The notes: a model not told the origin generated them from the letters alone. DNA of 64,000 nt from Saccharopolyspora sp. NFXS83 (GCF_026241095.1 NZ_JAPFGB010000003.1:1-64000); one strand, 5' to 3'. Counted from the first letter of the stretch, positions 1-26,968 are shown. Numbers and translations are program-made.

Positions 1-1465
1 GAAAACACACGGCCTGCCCGCCACCGCCGTGGCCTGGGGCTTCTGGGAACAGCGCAGCGGCATGACCGGGCATCTGGACACCACCGACGTCCACCGGATC
101 ACCGCCACCGGGATCGTGCCACTGACCACCGAGGAAGGCCTAGGCCTATTCGACCTCGTCCGGCTCGCCGAACCGGCGCACGCCCTAGCCCTGCGGCTGG
201 ACCTCGCCGCGCTGCGGCACGCACCGGAGATACCGCCGCTGTTGAGCAGGCTGGTGCCCCGCTCCGGGTCGGTGCGGCACGCCGCCGCTGCCGAGGCGGG
301 TCCGCAGACGGGGCCGAGGCTCCTGGACCACCTGGCTCAGCTGTCCGAGAACGAGCGCGGGCCCGCGCTCGCCGACGCGATCCGGGCCGAAGCCGTGCTC
401 GTGCTCGGGCGCGTACATGAGGACGCCGCCGCTGACGACACGACGTTCCGGGACCTCGGGTTCGACTCCCTGACGGCACTCGAACTGCGCAACCGCCTCG
501 CCACGACCACCGGCGTCCGGCTCGCGCCGACCGTCGTCTTCGACCACCCCACCGCGGAAGAGCTGGCTGGACACCTGCTGCCGAAGCTGAAGCTCCGCGC
601 CGGTGCGCCGGCCGCCTCGCCACCTGAGAACGTGGACGACGGCGGCGGGGACACGGTCGTGTCGCTGTACCAGCGCGCCATCGGCGACGGACGCGTGTCC
701 GAGGCGACGGACGTGCTCGCCATGCTCGGCCGTCTGCTGCCGACCTTCGTCGGTGGCGAATCGCGGACCACGACGCGACGGCTGGCTGACGGCGACGCCC
801 GGCCCGCGGTGATCTGCCTGAGCGCCCCGATCGCACCGGTGATCTGGGATGCCTACGCGATCCTCGCGAATAACTTCCCGGAACCGCGGCGGATGTCGGC
901 GCTCGTCCCACCCGGATTCGTTGCGGGCGAACCGGTTCCGGCCGACCTCGAAGCGTTGGCGCGGGTATGCGGTGACGCCGTCCTGGCCGCGGCGGGAGTC
1001 GATCCGGTCGTGCTCATGGGGCATTCATCGGGGGGCTACCTCGCCCACGCGACGGCCGCCTACCTGGCGGGCATCGGCAGGCCACCGGCCGGGATCGTCC
1101 TCGTCGACACCTACCCCCTGGACGTGTTCGACGACGCGGAGTACGGCGAGTTCATGCGGTCCCAGATGGGGCGGCACGCACTGGCCTCCGGGCGCGAGGC
1201 GGTGTCCCTGGGGCACCAGCTCGTCGCGCAGGGCGCCTACTCGGGCTTCGTCGTGGCTTGGCGGCCGACGCCGTTGTCCGTGCCGACGCTGCTGGTCAGC
1301 GCATCCGAGTCGATGTCGGAGGCACCTCGGCCGGACTACTCCCACACCGACGCGGAGAAGGTCTGGGACCGGGTCGTCCGGGTTCCGGGGAACCACTTCA
1401 CGGTGGTCTCGGCGCACGCGCGGACGACCGCACAAGCGATCCACGAATGGTTAGAAGAACTATGA
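1..1465 (+). CDS. type I PKS, terminal module (KR end-ACP-thioesterase), 5' truncated
   Basis: The reading frame is open from base 2, so the gene enters from outside the window. It starts in the tail of a ketoreductase ([13 protein letters not shown]). An acyl carrier protein follows, with the phosphopantetheine serine in GFDSL at about base 467. A type I thioesterase ends it, with nucleophile motif GHSSGG (Ser codon at 1025) and a late GNHFTVV histidine. The thioesterase would release or cyclise the finished polyketide, so this is the last module of the assembly line. The stop overlaps a vestigial ATGA at 1462. The next gene, however, starts with a loading module, so gene order is not biosynthetic order. 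The family call is certain. KS, AT and any DH lie outside the window. Confidence 0.95.
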   Translation, partial: KTHGLPATAVAWGFWEQRSGMTGHLDTTDVHRITATGIVPLTTEEGLGLFDLVRLAEPAHALALRLDLAALRHAPEIPPLLSRLVPRSGSVRHAAAAEAGPQTGPRLLDHLAQLSENERGPALADAIRAEAVLVLGRVHEDAAADDTTFRDLGFDSLTALELRNRLATTTGVRLAPTVVFDHPTAEELAGHLLPKLKLRAGAPAASPPENVDDGGGDTVVSLYQRAIGDGRVSEATDVLAMLGRLLPTFVGGESRTTTRRLADGDARPAVICLSAPIAPVIWDAYAILANNFPEPRRMSALVPPGFVAGEPVPADLEALARVCGDAVLAAAGVDPVVLMGHSSGGYLAHATAAYLAGIGRPPAGIVLVDTYPLDVFDDAEYGEFMRSQMGRHALASGREAVSLGHQLVAQGAYSGFVVAWRPTPLSVPTLLVSASESMSEAPRPDYSHTDAEKVWDRVVRVPGNHFTVVSAHARTTAQAIHEWLEEL

Positions 1466-1476
1466 GGAGCCGTCCG

Positions 1477-19158
<17,682 letters not shown>

Positions 19159-19299
19159 AAGGGGACCCGCACCGGCCGCGGACCGACCTGAACGGCGGCT
19201 GGAGTTTCGTCGTGTTGGATACGCGAGACTCTCGGGTGCTCGTTATGCGGGGAGTGTTCGGGGTGGTTGGGTCTTGGTGGTGAGTGATAGGGAGACCAT

Positions 19300-19648
19300 C
19301 TATTCGGCGACTCGGCTGGTGGTGGAAGCCGGTCTGGCTGGTGGCGGCTCGGTGTTCACCCCAGGGCGCGTGCAAAGTTGACCTGTCCCGGTGTAGGTGG
19401 TTTCGGGGAGTAGGTGCAGGAGTCGTTCGGGCCTGCGGTTGGCGGCGCGGAGTGCGGGTTGGATGCGGGTAGCTCCGTTTTGGCGGTGCAGGGTGGTGGC
19501 GGCGTTGCGGCGGTCGGCGAGGTTCTGGGGTGCGTTGCCGGTGCGGGCGCGGTGGCGGTCTTCGTTGAAGGCGACGTCGCGCACCGGGTGGAGCCGTCCC
19601 TCTATGCCCCAATGTCCGCGGATGAGTTTCGCCAGGCGAAGCGTGCGC
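19300..19648 (-). mobile_element. ISAs1-family transposase remnant (C-terminal end only)
   Basis: Read on the minus strand from about 19648, the frame gives KLIRGHWGIEGRLHPVRDV, followed by FNEDRHRARTGNAP. This is the C-terminal signature of ISAs1/H-repeat transposases. Nothing of the N-terminal or central DDE part is present. At the upstream side it runs directly into a truncated USP gene, so the insertion and a later deletion removed both partners' missing ends. The stretch around 19360-19381 (CCAGGGCGCGTGCAAAGTTG) could be the old terminal repeat; that is a guess from general resemblance. The element is dead. Confidence 0.7.
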
Positions 19649-20046
19649 GGAGACGGATACGGCGACGGAGCCCACGAGCAACCTGGTGAAGCCGCCGAGC
19701 CCGCGGCTGCCCACCGCGATCAGCGAGGCGGTGCGCGATTCGGCGACGAGGACGGCGGTCGGTGCGGATCGCGGCACGAATTCGGTCTCGATCGGCACAC
19801 TCGGCGCTTCGGCCGCCGCCGTGTCGCGTGCTTGGCACAACCAGCCCTCCCCCTGTTCTCGAACAGCGTCGAAGAACGATTGCGGCAGCACGACACCGGG
19901 TATTTCCGGCACCACGAGAGCTGATTGCGTGTCGCAGCAGATCAACCGGATCCGGGCCGAGCGAGCGCCTCCGCCGCCGCCCACCGGGCGGCGCGCAGGG
20001 CCGAGTTCGATCCGTCGATTCCGACGATGAGAGCACGGTTCGTCAT
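19645..20046 (-). pseudogene. universal stress protein, frameshifted and 3'-truncated
   Basis: The frame from ATG 20046 starts MTNRALIVGIDGSNSALRAA and stops after about 34 codons. The homologous sequence resumes in another frame (LLVGSVAVSVSAHA, GSRGLGGFTR) until about 19650, where the ISAs1 remnant cuts it off. The order of motifs matches the intact USP at 27110-27982: N-terminal VGIDGS, central ETEF, then GSRGLGGFT. The gene thus carries at least one frameshift near 19955 and has lost its second domain. It sits just past the end of the nitroreductase gene, in the same direction. Confidence 0.8.
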
Positions 20047-20072
20047 GACGCCCCTCCAGCGCGGTCCGTGTT

Positions 20073-21029
20073 TCAGGCAGTGCGGCCGAAGCGCAGGAAG
20101 GCGTGTGGGACTCCCGCCAGCCCCAGCTGCTCGGTCACTGCCTTGCGCATTTCTTCCAGCCGCAGCGGTTGCGTCATCACCGACACGGCGAGCCCTCCCG
20201 CAGTCGCTTCCAGCCATGCCGACTGAAGCGCCTCTCCGATGCGCACGTGGTCGATGGTGGAATCGGTTGCGCTGCACAGGACCAGCACCGAGTCGTGTTC
20301 GATGCGCGACGCCAGCAGGGACTCGTCCGGCAGCTTGGTCTGACCGGTCACCAACCCCACCGCGGGGAGTCCTTGCCGTCCCAGGGCCTTCTCCGGAATG
20401 CCCGCTCCCGGTGTGGGGTCTCCTGTCGCATCCTGCTGCACGATCCAGTGGGTGAGCTCCCGCTGATATTCGGCGTCCGCGTGCAGCACGCGGGCCGCGT
20501 ACGCCAACGAGCGAGCCACCTCCGACGCTTCGGTGGAACCGGTGATCCAGTGCATTTCGTCCGGGCCGAGCCCGGCGGCCACCCGCAACGTGTCCCGTTC
20601 GGCGTCTGTCACCGGTTGTTCGGCGAACGCGCCTCGGTAGCTGCGGCGGCGTTCGATGGCGGCGAAGCGACGCTCGTCCACCCCCGATGGCGTGGCCTCC
20701 CGGGTCGCGGTGATCTTCGCGGTCGCTGGTTCGCTCTCCGGGGCCGCCGCGCGGTCCACGTGAGGTAGCCGCCCCAGGTGGCGGACCGCCACCAGGAGAT
20801 TGGTCAACGCGGCGCCGAAGGAGATCGCCCGATCGCGGCCCTGCGGGTCGTGTTCGTCGAGCAGGTCGACCTGACGGGGGTGCAACTCGGCGACGTGGCC
20901 GCGCACCACCAACGTCCAGGGCTGGGCGTTGTGCACCGAGGGCGCCGCCGCCACTGCCTCGGACAGCACGTGTCGTTCCTGTTCCGTCCAAGGGGACGCG
21001 GCATCGCCTTGACCATCCCGATCGGCCAT
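20073..21029 (-). CDS. Acg-type nitroreductase-fold protein
   Basis: About 318 aa from ATG 21029; GTG 21032 and ATG 21053 are in-frame alternatives. GAGGAG lies a few bases before the 21032/21029 starts. The sequence has the degenerate, duplicated nitroreductase fold of the Acg (Rv2032) family: an N-terminal AAPSVHNAQPW segment, a central ERRRSYRGAF segment and a C-terminal PQ/FGR end (LRFGRTA). In mycobacteria these proteins belong to the DosR dormancy regulon. They are thought to bind or sequester FMN rather than act as efficient enzymes. Lying among USP genes, it fits the same programme here. The substrate is unknown. Confidence 0.85.
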   Translation of the reverse strand: MADRDGQGDAASPWTEQERHVLSEAVAAAPSVHNAQPWTLVVRGHVAELHPRQVDLLDEHDPQGRDRAISFGAALTNLLVAVRHLGRLPHVDRAAAPESEPATAKITATREATPSGVDERRFAAIERRRSYRGAFAEQPVTDAERDTLRVAAGLGPDEMHWITGSTEASEVARSLAYAARVLHADAEYQRELTHWIVQQDATGDPTPGAGIPEKALGRQGLPAVGLVTGQTKLPDESLLASRIEHDSVLVLCSATDSTIDHVRIGEALQSAWLEATAGGLAVSVMTQPLRLEEMRKAVTEQLGLAGVPHAFLRFGRTA

Positions 21030-21250
21030 CACCAAGGCCACTCCTCGCTCCATGAGGTGCTGGGCGTGCCGCCGACGGTGTGGAGACCGGTTTCGTTGCG
21101 TGCACGGCGGCACGGGGTTCTGCGCGCTCTGCTCGACATTGCGCCCTCCCGGCCCGGCACGCATCTCAACGGTGTGCGTCGGAAACACCGGGTGTGATCG
21201 GAAAGCTCCAGGGGATGGCGTATTCGTGGCGGTAAGGGGTGGCGGTGTCT

Positions 21251-22108
21251 TTAGGTCGACCTGACGACCAGCAGAGGACACGGTGAGCAATGGGCGAGCG
21301 CGCGACTGGTCGACCCGAGCAGCATCCCGGTGAGACCGCTGTGGCCGCGACTCCCGATCACGAGCAACTCCGCGTGTGCGGCGTGCGCGAGAAGCGCTCG
21401 GACCGGGCGGTCGTGTTCGACCGAGCGGCGGATCTCGACGTCAGGGAAGCGCTCGTCGCTTCCCGCGAGGCGTTCGGCGAGCAGGCGGTGGGCGATCGAT
21501 TCCCGCTCCCCGGGTGGCATCGTCGGTGTCAGTTCGGTCCAGTCCTCCGCCGCGACCTCGCGCCAGGTGTGCACCGCCAGCAGCGTTGTGCCGCGCAGAT
21601 CGGCCTCGTGCAACGCCCAGCGGAGCGCCGAGTCGGCTACTCCGGCCGAGTCGAGACCGACGACGACACCTCCGGACGGAGGGTTGCCGGGCGGCTCCCG
21701 CACGACGGCCACCGGGCAGGCCGCGAGCGCGATGGCGGCTTCGGCTGTCGAGCCGAAGTCGAGCTCGGTCCCGGACTCGCCGAGCCCGCGGCTGCCGACG
21801 ACGATCATGCCAGCGGCAGCGGACTCGGCGACCAACTGTCGGGCTGCGGTTCCGCGCCTGAGCTCGCAGCGGACGAGTGGGATGGGGCCGTGCCGGTTGA
21901 CGGCTTGCTCGGCGGCGTGCAGCACCTCCTCGCCGCGACGTCGCACCGCTGCCTCGCTGTCGGGAGGGAGGTCCCCGGGCAGCACCGTGAGCAGGAGTAT
22001 CGGCCATTGCCGTAGAGCGGCCTCGCGCGCGCCCCACTCCGCCGCGCGCAAAGCCGAGCTGGATCCGTCCACGCCCGCAACGATGACCGGGTTCCGCTGA
22101 ACGTCCAC
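21251..22108 (-). CDS. tandem-domain universal stress protein
   Basis: 285 aa from a GTG start. There are two USP domains: residues ~6-140 (VIVAGVDGSSSALRAAEW, then GSRGLGESG) and ~145-285 (VVVGLDSAGVADSALRW, then IGSRGHSGLTGMLLGSTSRA). The second domain keeps the full GxxGx9G(S/T) ATP-binding loop; the first is degenerate there. Tandem USPs are soluble nucleotide-binding proteins tied to hypoxia and dormancy in actinobacteria. It lies between the nitroreductase and another USP on the same strand, but the gaps of 221 and 103 bases suggest separate promoters. Confidence 0.9.
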   Translation of the reverse strand: MDVQRNPVIVAGVDGSSSALRAAEWGAREAALRQWPILLLTVLPGDLPPDSEAAVRRRGEEVLHAAEQAVNRHGPIPLVRCELRRGTAARQLVAESAAAGMIVVGSRGLGESGTELDFGSTAEAAIALAACPVAVVREPPGNPPSGGVVVGLDSAGVADSALRWALHEADLRGTTLLAVHTWREVAAEDWTELTPTMPPGERESIAHRLLAERLAGSDERFPDVEIRRSVEHDRPVRALLAHAAHAELLVIGSRGHSGLTGMLLGSTSRALAHCSPCPLLVVRST

Positions 22109-22211
22109 GCGCGGTCGCCTCCCTGAGTCCTGGAGCTTGCGGCGAAGATAAGGCTGATCCGGTCTGGGCGCGACGTGACTGCGGGCCTGTTCGTGTTGCC
22201 CTGCACGGCGT

Positions 22212-22724
22212 TCAGCCGAGCACGGAGTCGTGATCCGGCGCTGGTCCCCACGCCCGGTCTTGTTCGTCCGGGGCGAGCTCCACGTCGTGCGGAACGATCA
22301 CTACCGGGCAGCGGGCACGGCGAAGGCACCCTCCCGCGATGTGGCCCATCGTGGGATTGATGCCGCGGTGATGGCGACCATCGCCGAGGACGAGCATGGC
22401 TGCCTCGGCCGAGAGTTCCGAGAGGACCTCGACGGTCTGTCCTTCGAGGAGCTCCGTGCGCAGTCCCGGGGGCAGCTGTTCACCCACGCACGCGTGGACC
22501 GCTTTCGAGAGCTCCCGCCGGTACTGCTCGTGCATGTGGTGCGGGGCCAGTTCGGGGTTCATCAGCAGAGGGCCCGGTCCGGAGAGGACGGCGTGCCGCG
22601 ACCACACCATGACAGCGCGCACTTCTCGGTGGCGTTGCCGTGCCTCGCGCACGGCCCAGCGAAGGGCACGTGCGCTGCTCTCGGACCCGTGGACGCCGAC
22701 GACGAGCGGCTTCTCGGCGCACAT
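22212..22724 (-). CDS. single-domain universal stress protein
   Basis: 170 aa from ATG 22724, with GAGGAGG six bases upstream. The N-terminus is a clear USP strand (LVVGVHGSESSARALRWAV). A C-terminal RARCPVVIVPHD segment matches the last USP strand. The glycine loop reads GDGRHHRGINPTMGHIAGG, which lacks the usual GxxGx9GS spacing. ATP binding is therefore doubtful, and this may be a structural, non-nucleotide-binding USP. After the domain there is an acidic tail of about 25 residues. Confidence 0.85.
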   Translation of the reverse strand: MCAEKPLVVGVHGSESSARALRWAVREARQRHREVRAVMVWSRHAVLSGPGPLLMNPELAPHHMHEQYRRELSKAVHACVGEQLPPGLRTELLEGQTVEVLSELSAEAAMLVLGDGRHHRGINPTMGHIAGGCLRRARCPVVIVPHDVELAPDEQDRAWGPAPDHDSVLG

Positions 22725-22903
22725 GATCGACCTCCTCGGACGCGAACGCCTCGGTGTCCGGCAACGACGAAGTGTGCCTGGACCAGGCGGTCGGCCACCA
22801 GAGCATTTCGTCTTCGGCGGTCCGCTTCAACGGCCGGAAGGCATCGGCGGAGGTCGTCGCACCGCGGCGTCGCTGCACCGTGTTCCGGGTACTCGGGAGG
22901 TGG

Positions 22904-23001
22904 CCGACAGCGTGCTTGGCGACATCGTCGAGATTTCGTGCGCGCGGAGGTGACCGGCTTCGACCACCAGCGGACGGAACGAAGCGGTCTCGTGGGCCGC
23001 C
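22904..23001 (+). pseudogene. remnant of a SpoIIAA-like gene, 3' end
   Basis: This stretch encodes VADSVLGDIVE and then loses frame, but the nucleotides stay alignable (GCTTCGACCACCAG, TCGTGGGCCGCCGG). The match is to the 3' end of the intact SpoIIAA-like gene at 44398-45153. It lies directly upstream of the intact HAD gene. The second copy of the HAD gene, at 45.8 kb, lies just past the intact SpoIIAA-like gene. This marks an old duplication of a two-gene block. Confidence 0.65.
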
Positions 23002-23101
23002 GGGCGTTTTGGGCGCGGCACGTGGAGCCTCGGTGCTGAGCAGATCCAAGGCTGGGCGCGAATCGTCCGCCAGTCGCGATGGGCCCGTCTCGGGAGGATC
23101 G

Positions 23102-23863
23102 ATGACCGCGATCACCGTCCGTCCGCAACGGCACGACGCTGTCCTCTTCGACCTCGACGGCGTGCTGACGGACACGGCTTCAGTGCACTGCGCGGCCTGG
23201 AAGCGGCTGTTCGACCACTACCTGGCGGCGAGGGCTGGCCACCACGAGCCGTTCACGACGGCGGACTACCTGGACCACGTCGACGGCAAACCGCGCGCCG
23301 ACGGGGTGCTCGACTTCCTGCGTTCACGAAGAATTGAACTCCCGAGGGGGGCTCCGTCGGACCGTTCGGACGCGGAAACGGCGGTGGGGTTGGGAAAGCG
23401 CAAAGACCGCTATTTCCGCGACGCTCTCGCTACCGGCGGGGCGCGGGTGTTCGACGGCGCGATCGGCCTGCTCGTCTCCCTGTGGGAGGCGCACCTGCGC
23501 ATCGCCGTCGTTTCGGCCAGCCGCAACTGCGCGCTCGTGCTCGAGAGCGCCGGGCTCACCGGGCTGGTCGACGTCGTGGTCGACGGGGTGGTGGCCGACG
23601 AACTCGGTCTGCCGGGAAAACCGGATCCGGCGACGTTCCTCGAGGCCGCCCGCAGGTGCGGCTGCCGCCCGTCGCGCTCGGCGGTGGTCGAGGACTCCTC
23701 GGCCGGTGTCCGGGCTGCCCGAGCGGGCGGCTTCGGCCTCGTGATCGGGGTGGCCCGCGTCGCCGCACCCCACGACCTGCGGGACGTGGGCGCGGATGTC
23801 GTGGCCCGTTCGCTGTGCGAGATCTCGGTGACGACATCAGGTCGCCCCTGGCGCGATGGATGA
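23102..23863 (+). CDS. HAD-superfamily sugar phosphatase / beta-phosphoglucomutase-like
   Basis: 253 aa from ATG 23102, with GGGAGG five bases upstream. Motif I is LFDLDGVLTDT (D17, D19). A cap domain follows (HCAAWKRLFDHYL, DHVDGKPRADGV). Motif II is VVSASRN, motif III lysine is in GLPGKPDP, and motif IV is VVEDSSAGVRAARAGGFG. This is the PGM-like HAD class, close in layout to mycobacterial Rv3400, which pairs with a GH65 phosphorylase. The GH65 gene here is at 36008-38443, so the two have been separated. A likely role is isomerising or dephosphorylating the beta-glucose 1-phosphate released by the phosphorylase. Which reaction it performs cannot be told from sequence. Confidence 0.85.
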   Translation: MTAITVRPQRHDAVLFDLDGVLTDTASVHCAAWKRLFDHYLAARAGHHEPFTTADYLDHVDGKPRADGVLDFLRSRRIELPRGAPSDRSDAETAVGLGKRKDRYFRDALATGGARVFDGAIGLLVSLWEAHLRIAVVSASRNCALVLESAGLTGLVDVVVDGVVADELGLPGKPDPATFLEAARRCGCRPSRSAVVEDSSAGVRAARAGGFGLVIGVARVAAPHDLRDVGADVVARSLCEISVTTSGRPWRDG

Positions 23864-23882
23864 GCGATGCGTGCTTCGCAAC

Positions 23883-24698
23883 TCAGCGCACCACGGCGAC
23901 CGGGCATCTCGCGTGGTGCAGCACTCCGACGGCGACCGAGCCGAGGAACAGCCCGTTGAACCCACCGGTGCCGCGGTGGCCCACCACCAGCAGCGGAGAC
24001 TCACCGGCCGCGTCGACGAGGGCGGGGACCGGGTGCCCGCGCACGGCGCGGGTGCGCGTGTGGAGTCCCGAGTACCGGTCGCGCCATTCCGTGAGCTGGG
24101 CGTTGAGGGAGTTCTCGATGCGAGTCTGCACTTCGTCCTGATCGGGTGGCGGCAGGGGCGGCGCGAGCAGCCCCTGCTCGTGCCAAGCCTGCACGGCGAG
24201 CACTTCGACTCCGCGGGAGGCTGCGGCGTCGAACGCGAAACGCAGCACCGCGTGAGCATTGGCCGCGTCGTCCACCCCGACGACGACCGGACCCCCGAGA
24301 TCGACTCCGCCCGCGCGCACGACCACGACCGGCCCCACCGCGTGGGTGGCGACCTCCGAACTGACCGAGCCCAGCAGCGCGTCGGCGAATCCACCGAGCC
24401 CGCGCGATCCCAGCACCATCAACTGGGCGGTCTCCTCGCAGCGAAGCAGCTGTTCGATCGGATGCCCGGTGAGGATCTCCTCGCGCACCTCGACTTCGGG
24501 CGCTTGGGCGCGGCACTGCTCGGCGACCGCGTGCACGCTCTTTCCCGCGAAAGCCGAGCGATTCGGGTCGTCGTTGACCAGCACCAGGTGCAGGCGGGCG
24601 CCACGACGCCGGGCTTCCCGTGTCGCCCAGGCCGCGGCTTCGGCGGAATGGCCGGAACCGTCGACTCCGGCCACGACCGCGTGCTCGGGTTGTGCCAT
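23883..24698 (-). CDS. tandem-domain universal stress protein
   Basis: 271 aa. Domain 1 begins AVVAGVDGSGHSAEAAAWA and carries LGSRGLGGFADALLGSVSSE. Domain 2 begins PVVVGVDDAANAHAVLRFA and carries VGHRGTGGFNGLFLGSVAVG. Both nucleotide loops are intact. It converges with the HAD gene, with 19 bases between the stops. The architecture is the same as Rv2005c/Rv2623-type DosR-regulon USPs. Confidence 0.92.
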   Translation of the reverse strand: MAQPEHAVVAGVDGSGHSAEAAAWATREARRRGARLHLVLVNDDPNRSAFAGKSVHAVAEQCRAQAPEVEVREEILTGHPIEQLLRCEETAQLMVLGSRGLGGFADALLGSVSSEVATHAVGPVVVVRAGGVDLGGPVVVGVDDAANAHAVLRFAFDAAASRGVEVLAVQAWHEQGLLAPPLPPPDQDEVQTRIENSLNAQLTEWRDRYSGLHTRTRAVRGHPVPALVDAAGESPLLVVGHRGTGGFNGLFLGSVAVGVLHHARCPVAVVR

Positions 24699-24824
24699 GG
24701 TTCTCTCCCCTCGACGTGGCAGATCATGATGCCCAGAGCGTGGAACGAGCGGCGGACCGCCGAGGCCCCGGCGCGGCCAGCACGGGCCGTCGGCAGGGTG
24801 GCGGCCGACGGCCGCGTGGTCTGA

Positions 24825-25082
24825 TCATTCTTTTCTCCGGTGCTCGGTCAGGTTCGCCCGTGCTTGCCGGTACTCGTCCGCATCGATTTCCCCGCGGGCA
24901 TACCTGCGATCGAGGATCTCGTCGGCGGTTTCCTGGTGCGCGGCGCCGTTGTCGTGCCGAGGATGCTCACGGGTCAGGCGAATTACGGTCCAGACGATCA
25001 GCGCGAGGAACGCGAGGAACGCGATCCAGATGATGGGCATCACGAACATCCAACAGAGACCAGGTCCATAGCCGTACATCAT
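24825..25082 (-). CDS. small membrane protein with SHOCT domain
   Basis: 85 aa from the first of two tandem ATGs (25082), with AGGAG nine bases upstream. Residues ~8-35 form one membrane helix (CWMFVMPIIWIAFLAFLALI). The C-terminus (ADEILDRRYARGEIDADEY) is a SHOCT module, a short helical motif found on many small bacterial membrane proteins and thought to mediate oligomerisation. A DosR-like box lies 65 bases upstream. Its function is unknown, but such proteins are common in actinobacterial hypoxia regulons. Confidence 0.85.
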   Translation of the reverse strand: MMYGYGPGLCWMFVMPIIWIAFLAFLALIVWTVIRLTREHPRHDNGAAHQETADEILDRRYARGEIDADEYRQARANLTEHRRKE

Positions 25083-25147
25083 CGCCGACAGCTCCTTAAC
25101 CGGACGCTTGCCGTTCCATCGTCCCGACGCGCGAAGCGACCTGGCCA

Positions 25148-25161
25148 GGGACCTTGGCCGC
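25148..25161 (-). promoter_or_regulatory. DosR/DevR-like box upstream of the SHOCT gene
   Basis: GGGACCTTGGCCGC matches GGGNCNNNNGNCCC with one mismatch and ends 65 bases before the start codon. Single-mismatch matches are common by chance in GC-rich DNA. The support is the position and the shared TTGGCC core with the boxes at 31070 and 41204. Confidence 0.35.
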
Positions 25162-25179
25162 ACAAACCGTGCGGCCAAG
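25153..25179. repeat. perfect 11-bp inverted repeat, 5-base loop
   Basis: CTTGGCCGCAC and GTGCGGCCAAG flank AAACC. The left arm overlaps the DosR-like box. There is no T-run on either side, so an intrinsic terminator is not obvious; an operator is equally possible. The rest of the 25083-25390 gap holds nothing I recognise. Confidence 0.6.
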
Positions 25180-25390
25180 CCATGTGCTGCCTAGACCACT
25201 CGGTTCTTGGTGGAATCAAGTGCTCGCACCCCGAAACGTTCAAGGCCGTGCGTTGCGCACCGACGGAGCCGCCGCGACAGCGGTGGTCAGCGTCTCGCGC
25301 TCCGCACGTGCGGGCGAGACTCCTCCATCACCCGGACAGCTCCTCGTCTCCGGTGCTCGCGCGACGAGCGTGCTCGGCCGGGCATCCGCG

Positions 25391-25867
25391 CTAGGACTCG
25401 TCCTCTCCGGTGAGCGCGTCCGACGCGGCTCGACGCAGCGTGGCGCGCATGATCAGGCGAATGAAGGGACCGACGGTCCACCAGTACCAGCCGAAGGTCC
25501 GCAGCGAGAGCGCGTCGTCGAGGGAGACGCGCACGTCGTAGCTGAGCAGGCTGCCGCGACCGCAGGCCCGAGCGATTCGAGGCTGGGGACCGGCGTCCAG
25601 AACCTGCCCGCGGCGCCCAGGACGAGCTCGTGATCCGGTTTTTCGGAGAGCCGGAGCCAGTTCCCCTCGGCCACGAGGTCGTCGGGTTCGGGTTCGAGCC
25701 GGCACGTGTCGGCGCAACCAGGCCGGCCAGCCCCGCACGAGCATCGCCGCGTCGATCACCGGGGACCGCACCGTGAGCAGGTCCAAGTGGCGCAGCGCCG
25801 CGTAGGAGGCACGAGGCGGGCAGCGCACCGGAAGGTGCTCCGTCATCGCGAAATCAGGGCTCTCCAT
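25391..25867 (-). pseudogene. frameshifted SRPBCC-like protein gene
   Basis: Coherent protein appears in three successive pieces in different frames. First comes MESPDFAMTEHLPVRCPPRA through MLVRGWPAWLRR, then EGNWLRLSEKPDHELVLGAA and GRFWTPVPS in a second frame, then YDVRVSLDDALSLRTFGWYW and VGPFIRLIMRATLRRA back in the first. The order and the W/FW/RYWW landmarks fit a small actinobacterial protein family I associate with the SRPBCC (polyketide-cyclase-like) fold. The family assignment is tentative; the two frameshifts are clear. An upstream in-frame ATG at 25969 could be the true start. Confidence 0.6.
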
Positions 25868-26140
25868 GAAGTCGTCGATGCCGGGCGGCTCTTCCTGCGG
25901 GTGGCCCGATGCCGCCATCGCCCACCGCGTCGTCTCGCCCTCGCGGACATCGTGCTCGCGTCCCTCCATGTCGCACCACCTGAGGTTTGTCCTTCCAACG
26001 CCGGGCCCGGGATGTACCGGCACTCGCGAATACGGCAGGGTCGTTGGGCCTCCTGGCAGGTCCCGAGTTCCCCGGCCACGCTCGAGTACCGGACCCTTTG
26101 CCGGTCATCGCGGTCGGCGTTCCAGTTGGGGGGAGAGAGC

Positions 26141-26968
26141 ATGAACGACATCAGAGGGTCGGTGGTGGTCGGGATCGACGGCTCCCGGTCCGCCGAGCTC
26201 GCCGCGGGGTGGGCGGCGGTCGACGGGCGCGGGCGGAACCTGCCGGTGCACCTGGTTTTCTCGCTGGGAGGCGTCACCCCGGTGCTGCCCGGTGCGTATC
26301 CGATGCAGTGCTACTACGAAGGGATCGACAGCAACGCCCGCGAGCGCCTCGACGTGGCTGCCGACGTGGTGCGGGCGGCGGCTCCGGACATCCCGATCAC
26401 GACGGCGGTCACCAACCAGCCACCGGTGCTGGCCCTGGTAGACCTCTCGGAGCAGGCGGACGAGGTCGTGTTGGGGCAGGGGGACTTCAGGGGTTTTCCC
26501 GAGCTGCTCCTGGGCTCCGTGGCCACGAGCGTGTCGACTCGCGCCCGCAGTCCGGTCGTGGTCGTGCGCGGTGATCCGGATGCGACCGGTCCGGTGGTGG
26601 TGGGCGTCGACGGCGGCGCGGCTGCGGACGTGGCGCTCGCGGCGGCCTTCGAGCGCGCCTCCCGCACGGGGCTTCCGCTGGTGGCGGCACATGCTGTGGA
26701 GGAACGCCACCGGGCGTCCGGCGGCGCCGGTGGTGCGGGCGAGCACGTCGCTGAATGGCGGCGGCGCCACCCCGAGGTGGACCTCCACTGGGTCGAGGAG
26801 CGCGGTGATCCGAGGGAAGTGCTGCTGGCGCAGGCGCGGCGGGCCAGCGTGGTCGTGGTGGGCAGTCGAGGTCGCGGCGGCTTCCGCGGCCTCCTGCTCG
26901 GTTCGACCAGCCAGGCCTTGCTGCACCACGCCGCCTGCCCGGTGATGGTGGTGCGCGCACGGACCTGA
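26141..26968 (+). CDS. tandem-domain universal stress protein
   Basis: 275 aa from ATG 26141, preceded by GGGGGGAGAGAG. Domain 1 starts SVVVGIDGSRSAELAAGWAA; its glycine loop is GQGDFRGFPELLLGSVATS. Domain 2 starts PVVVGVDGGAAADVALAAAF and carries GSRGRGGFRGLLLGSTSQAL. The short domain 2 has a Gly/Ala-rich insert (ASGGAGGAGEH). It points away from the decayed gene on the other strand and runs toward a second plus-strand USP. A poor DosR-like match (two mismatches) lies at 26046-26059. Confidence 0.92.
   Translation: MNDIRGSVVVGIDGSRSAELAAGWAAVDGRGRNLPVHLVFSLGGVTPVLPGAYPMQCYYEGIDSNARERLDVAADVVRAAAPDIPITTAVTNQPPVLALVDLSEQADEVVLGQGDFRGFPELLLGSVATSVSTRARSPVVVVRGDPDATGPVVVGVDGGAAADVALAAAFERASRTGLPLVAAHAVEERHRASGGAGGAGEHVAEWRRRHPEVDLHWVEERGDPREVLLAQARRASVVVVGSRGRGGFRGLLLGSTSQALLHHAACPVMVVRART

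Noticed and set aside
21141-21154. DosR-like box before the Acg-type nitroreductase
   Set aside because: GGGCCGGGAGGGCG on the minus strand has two core mismatches and lies further from the start than the other boxes.
26046-26059. DosR-like box GGGCCTCCTGGCAG before the USP at 26141
   Set aside because: Two mismatches in the core. Position is right, but it is no better than chance at this GC content, so it is only mentioned in the gene entry.
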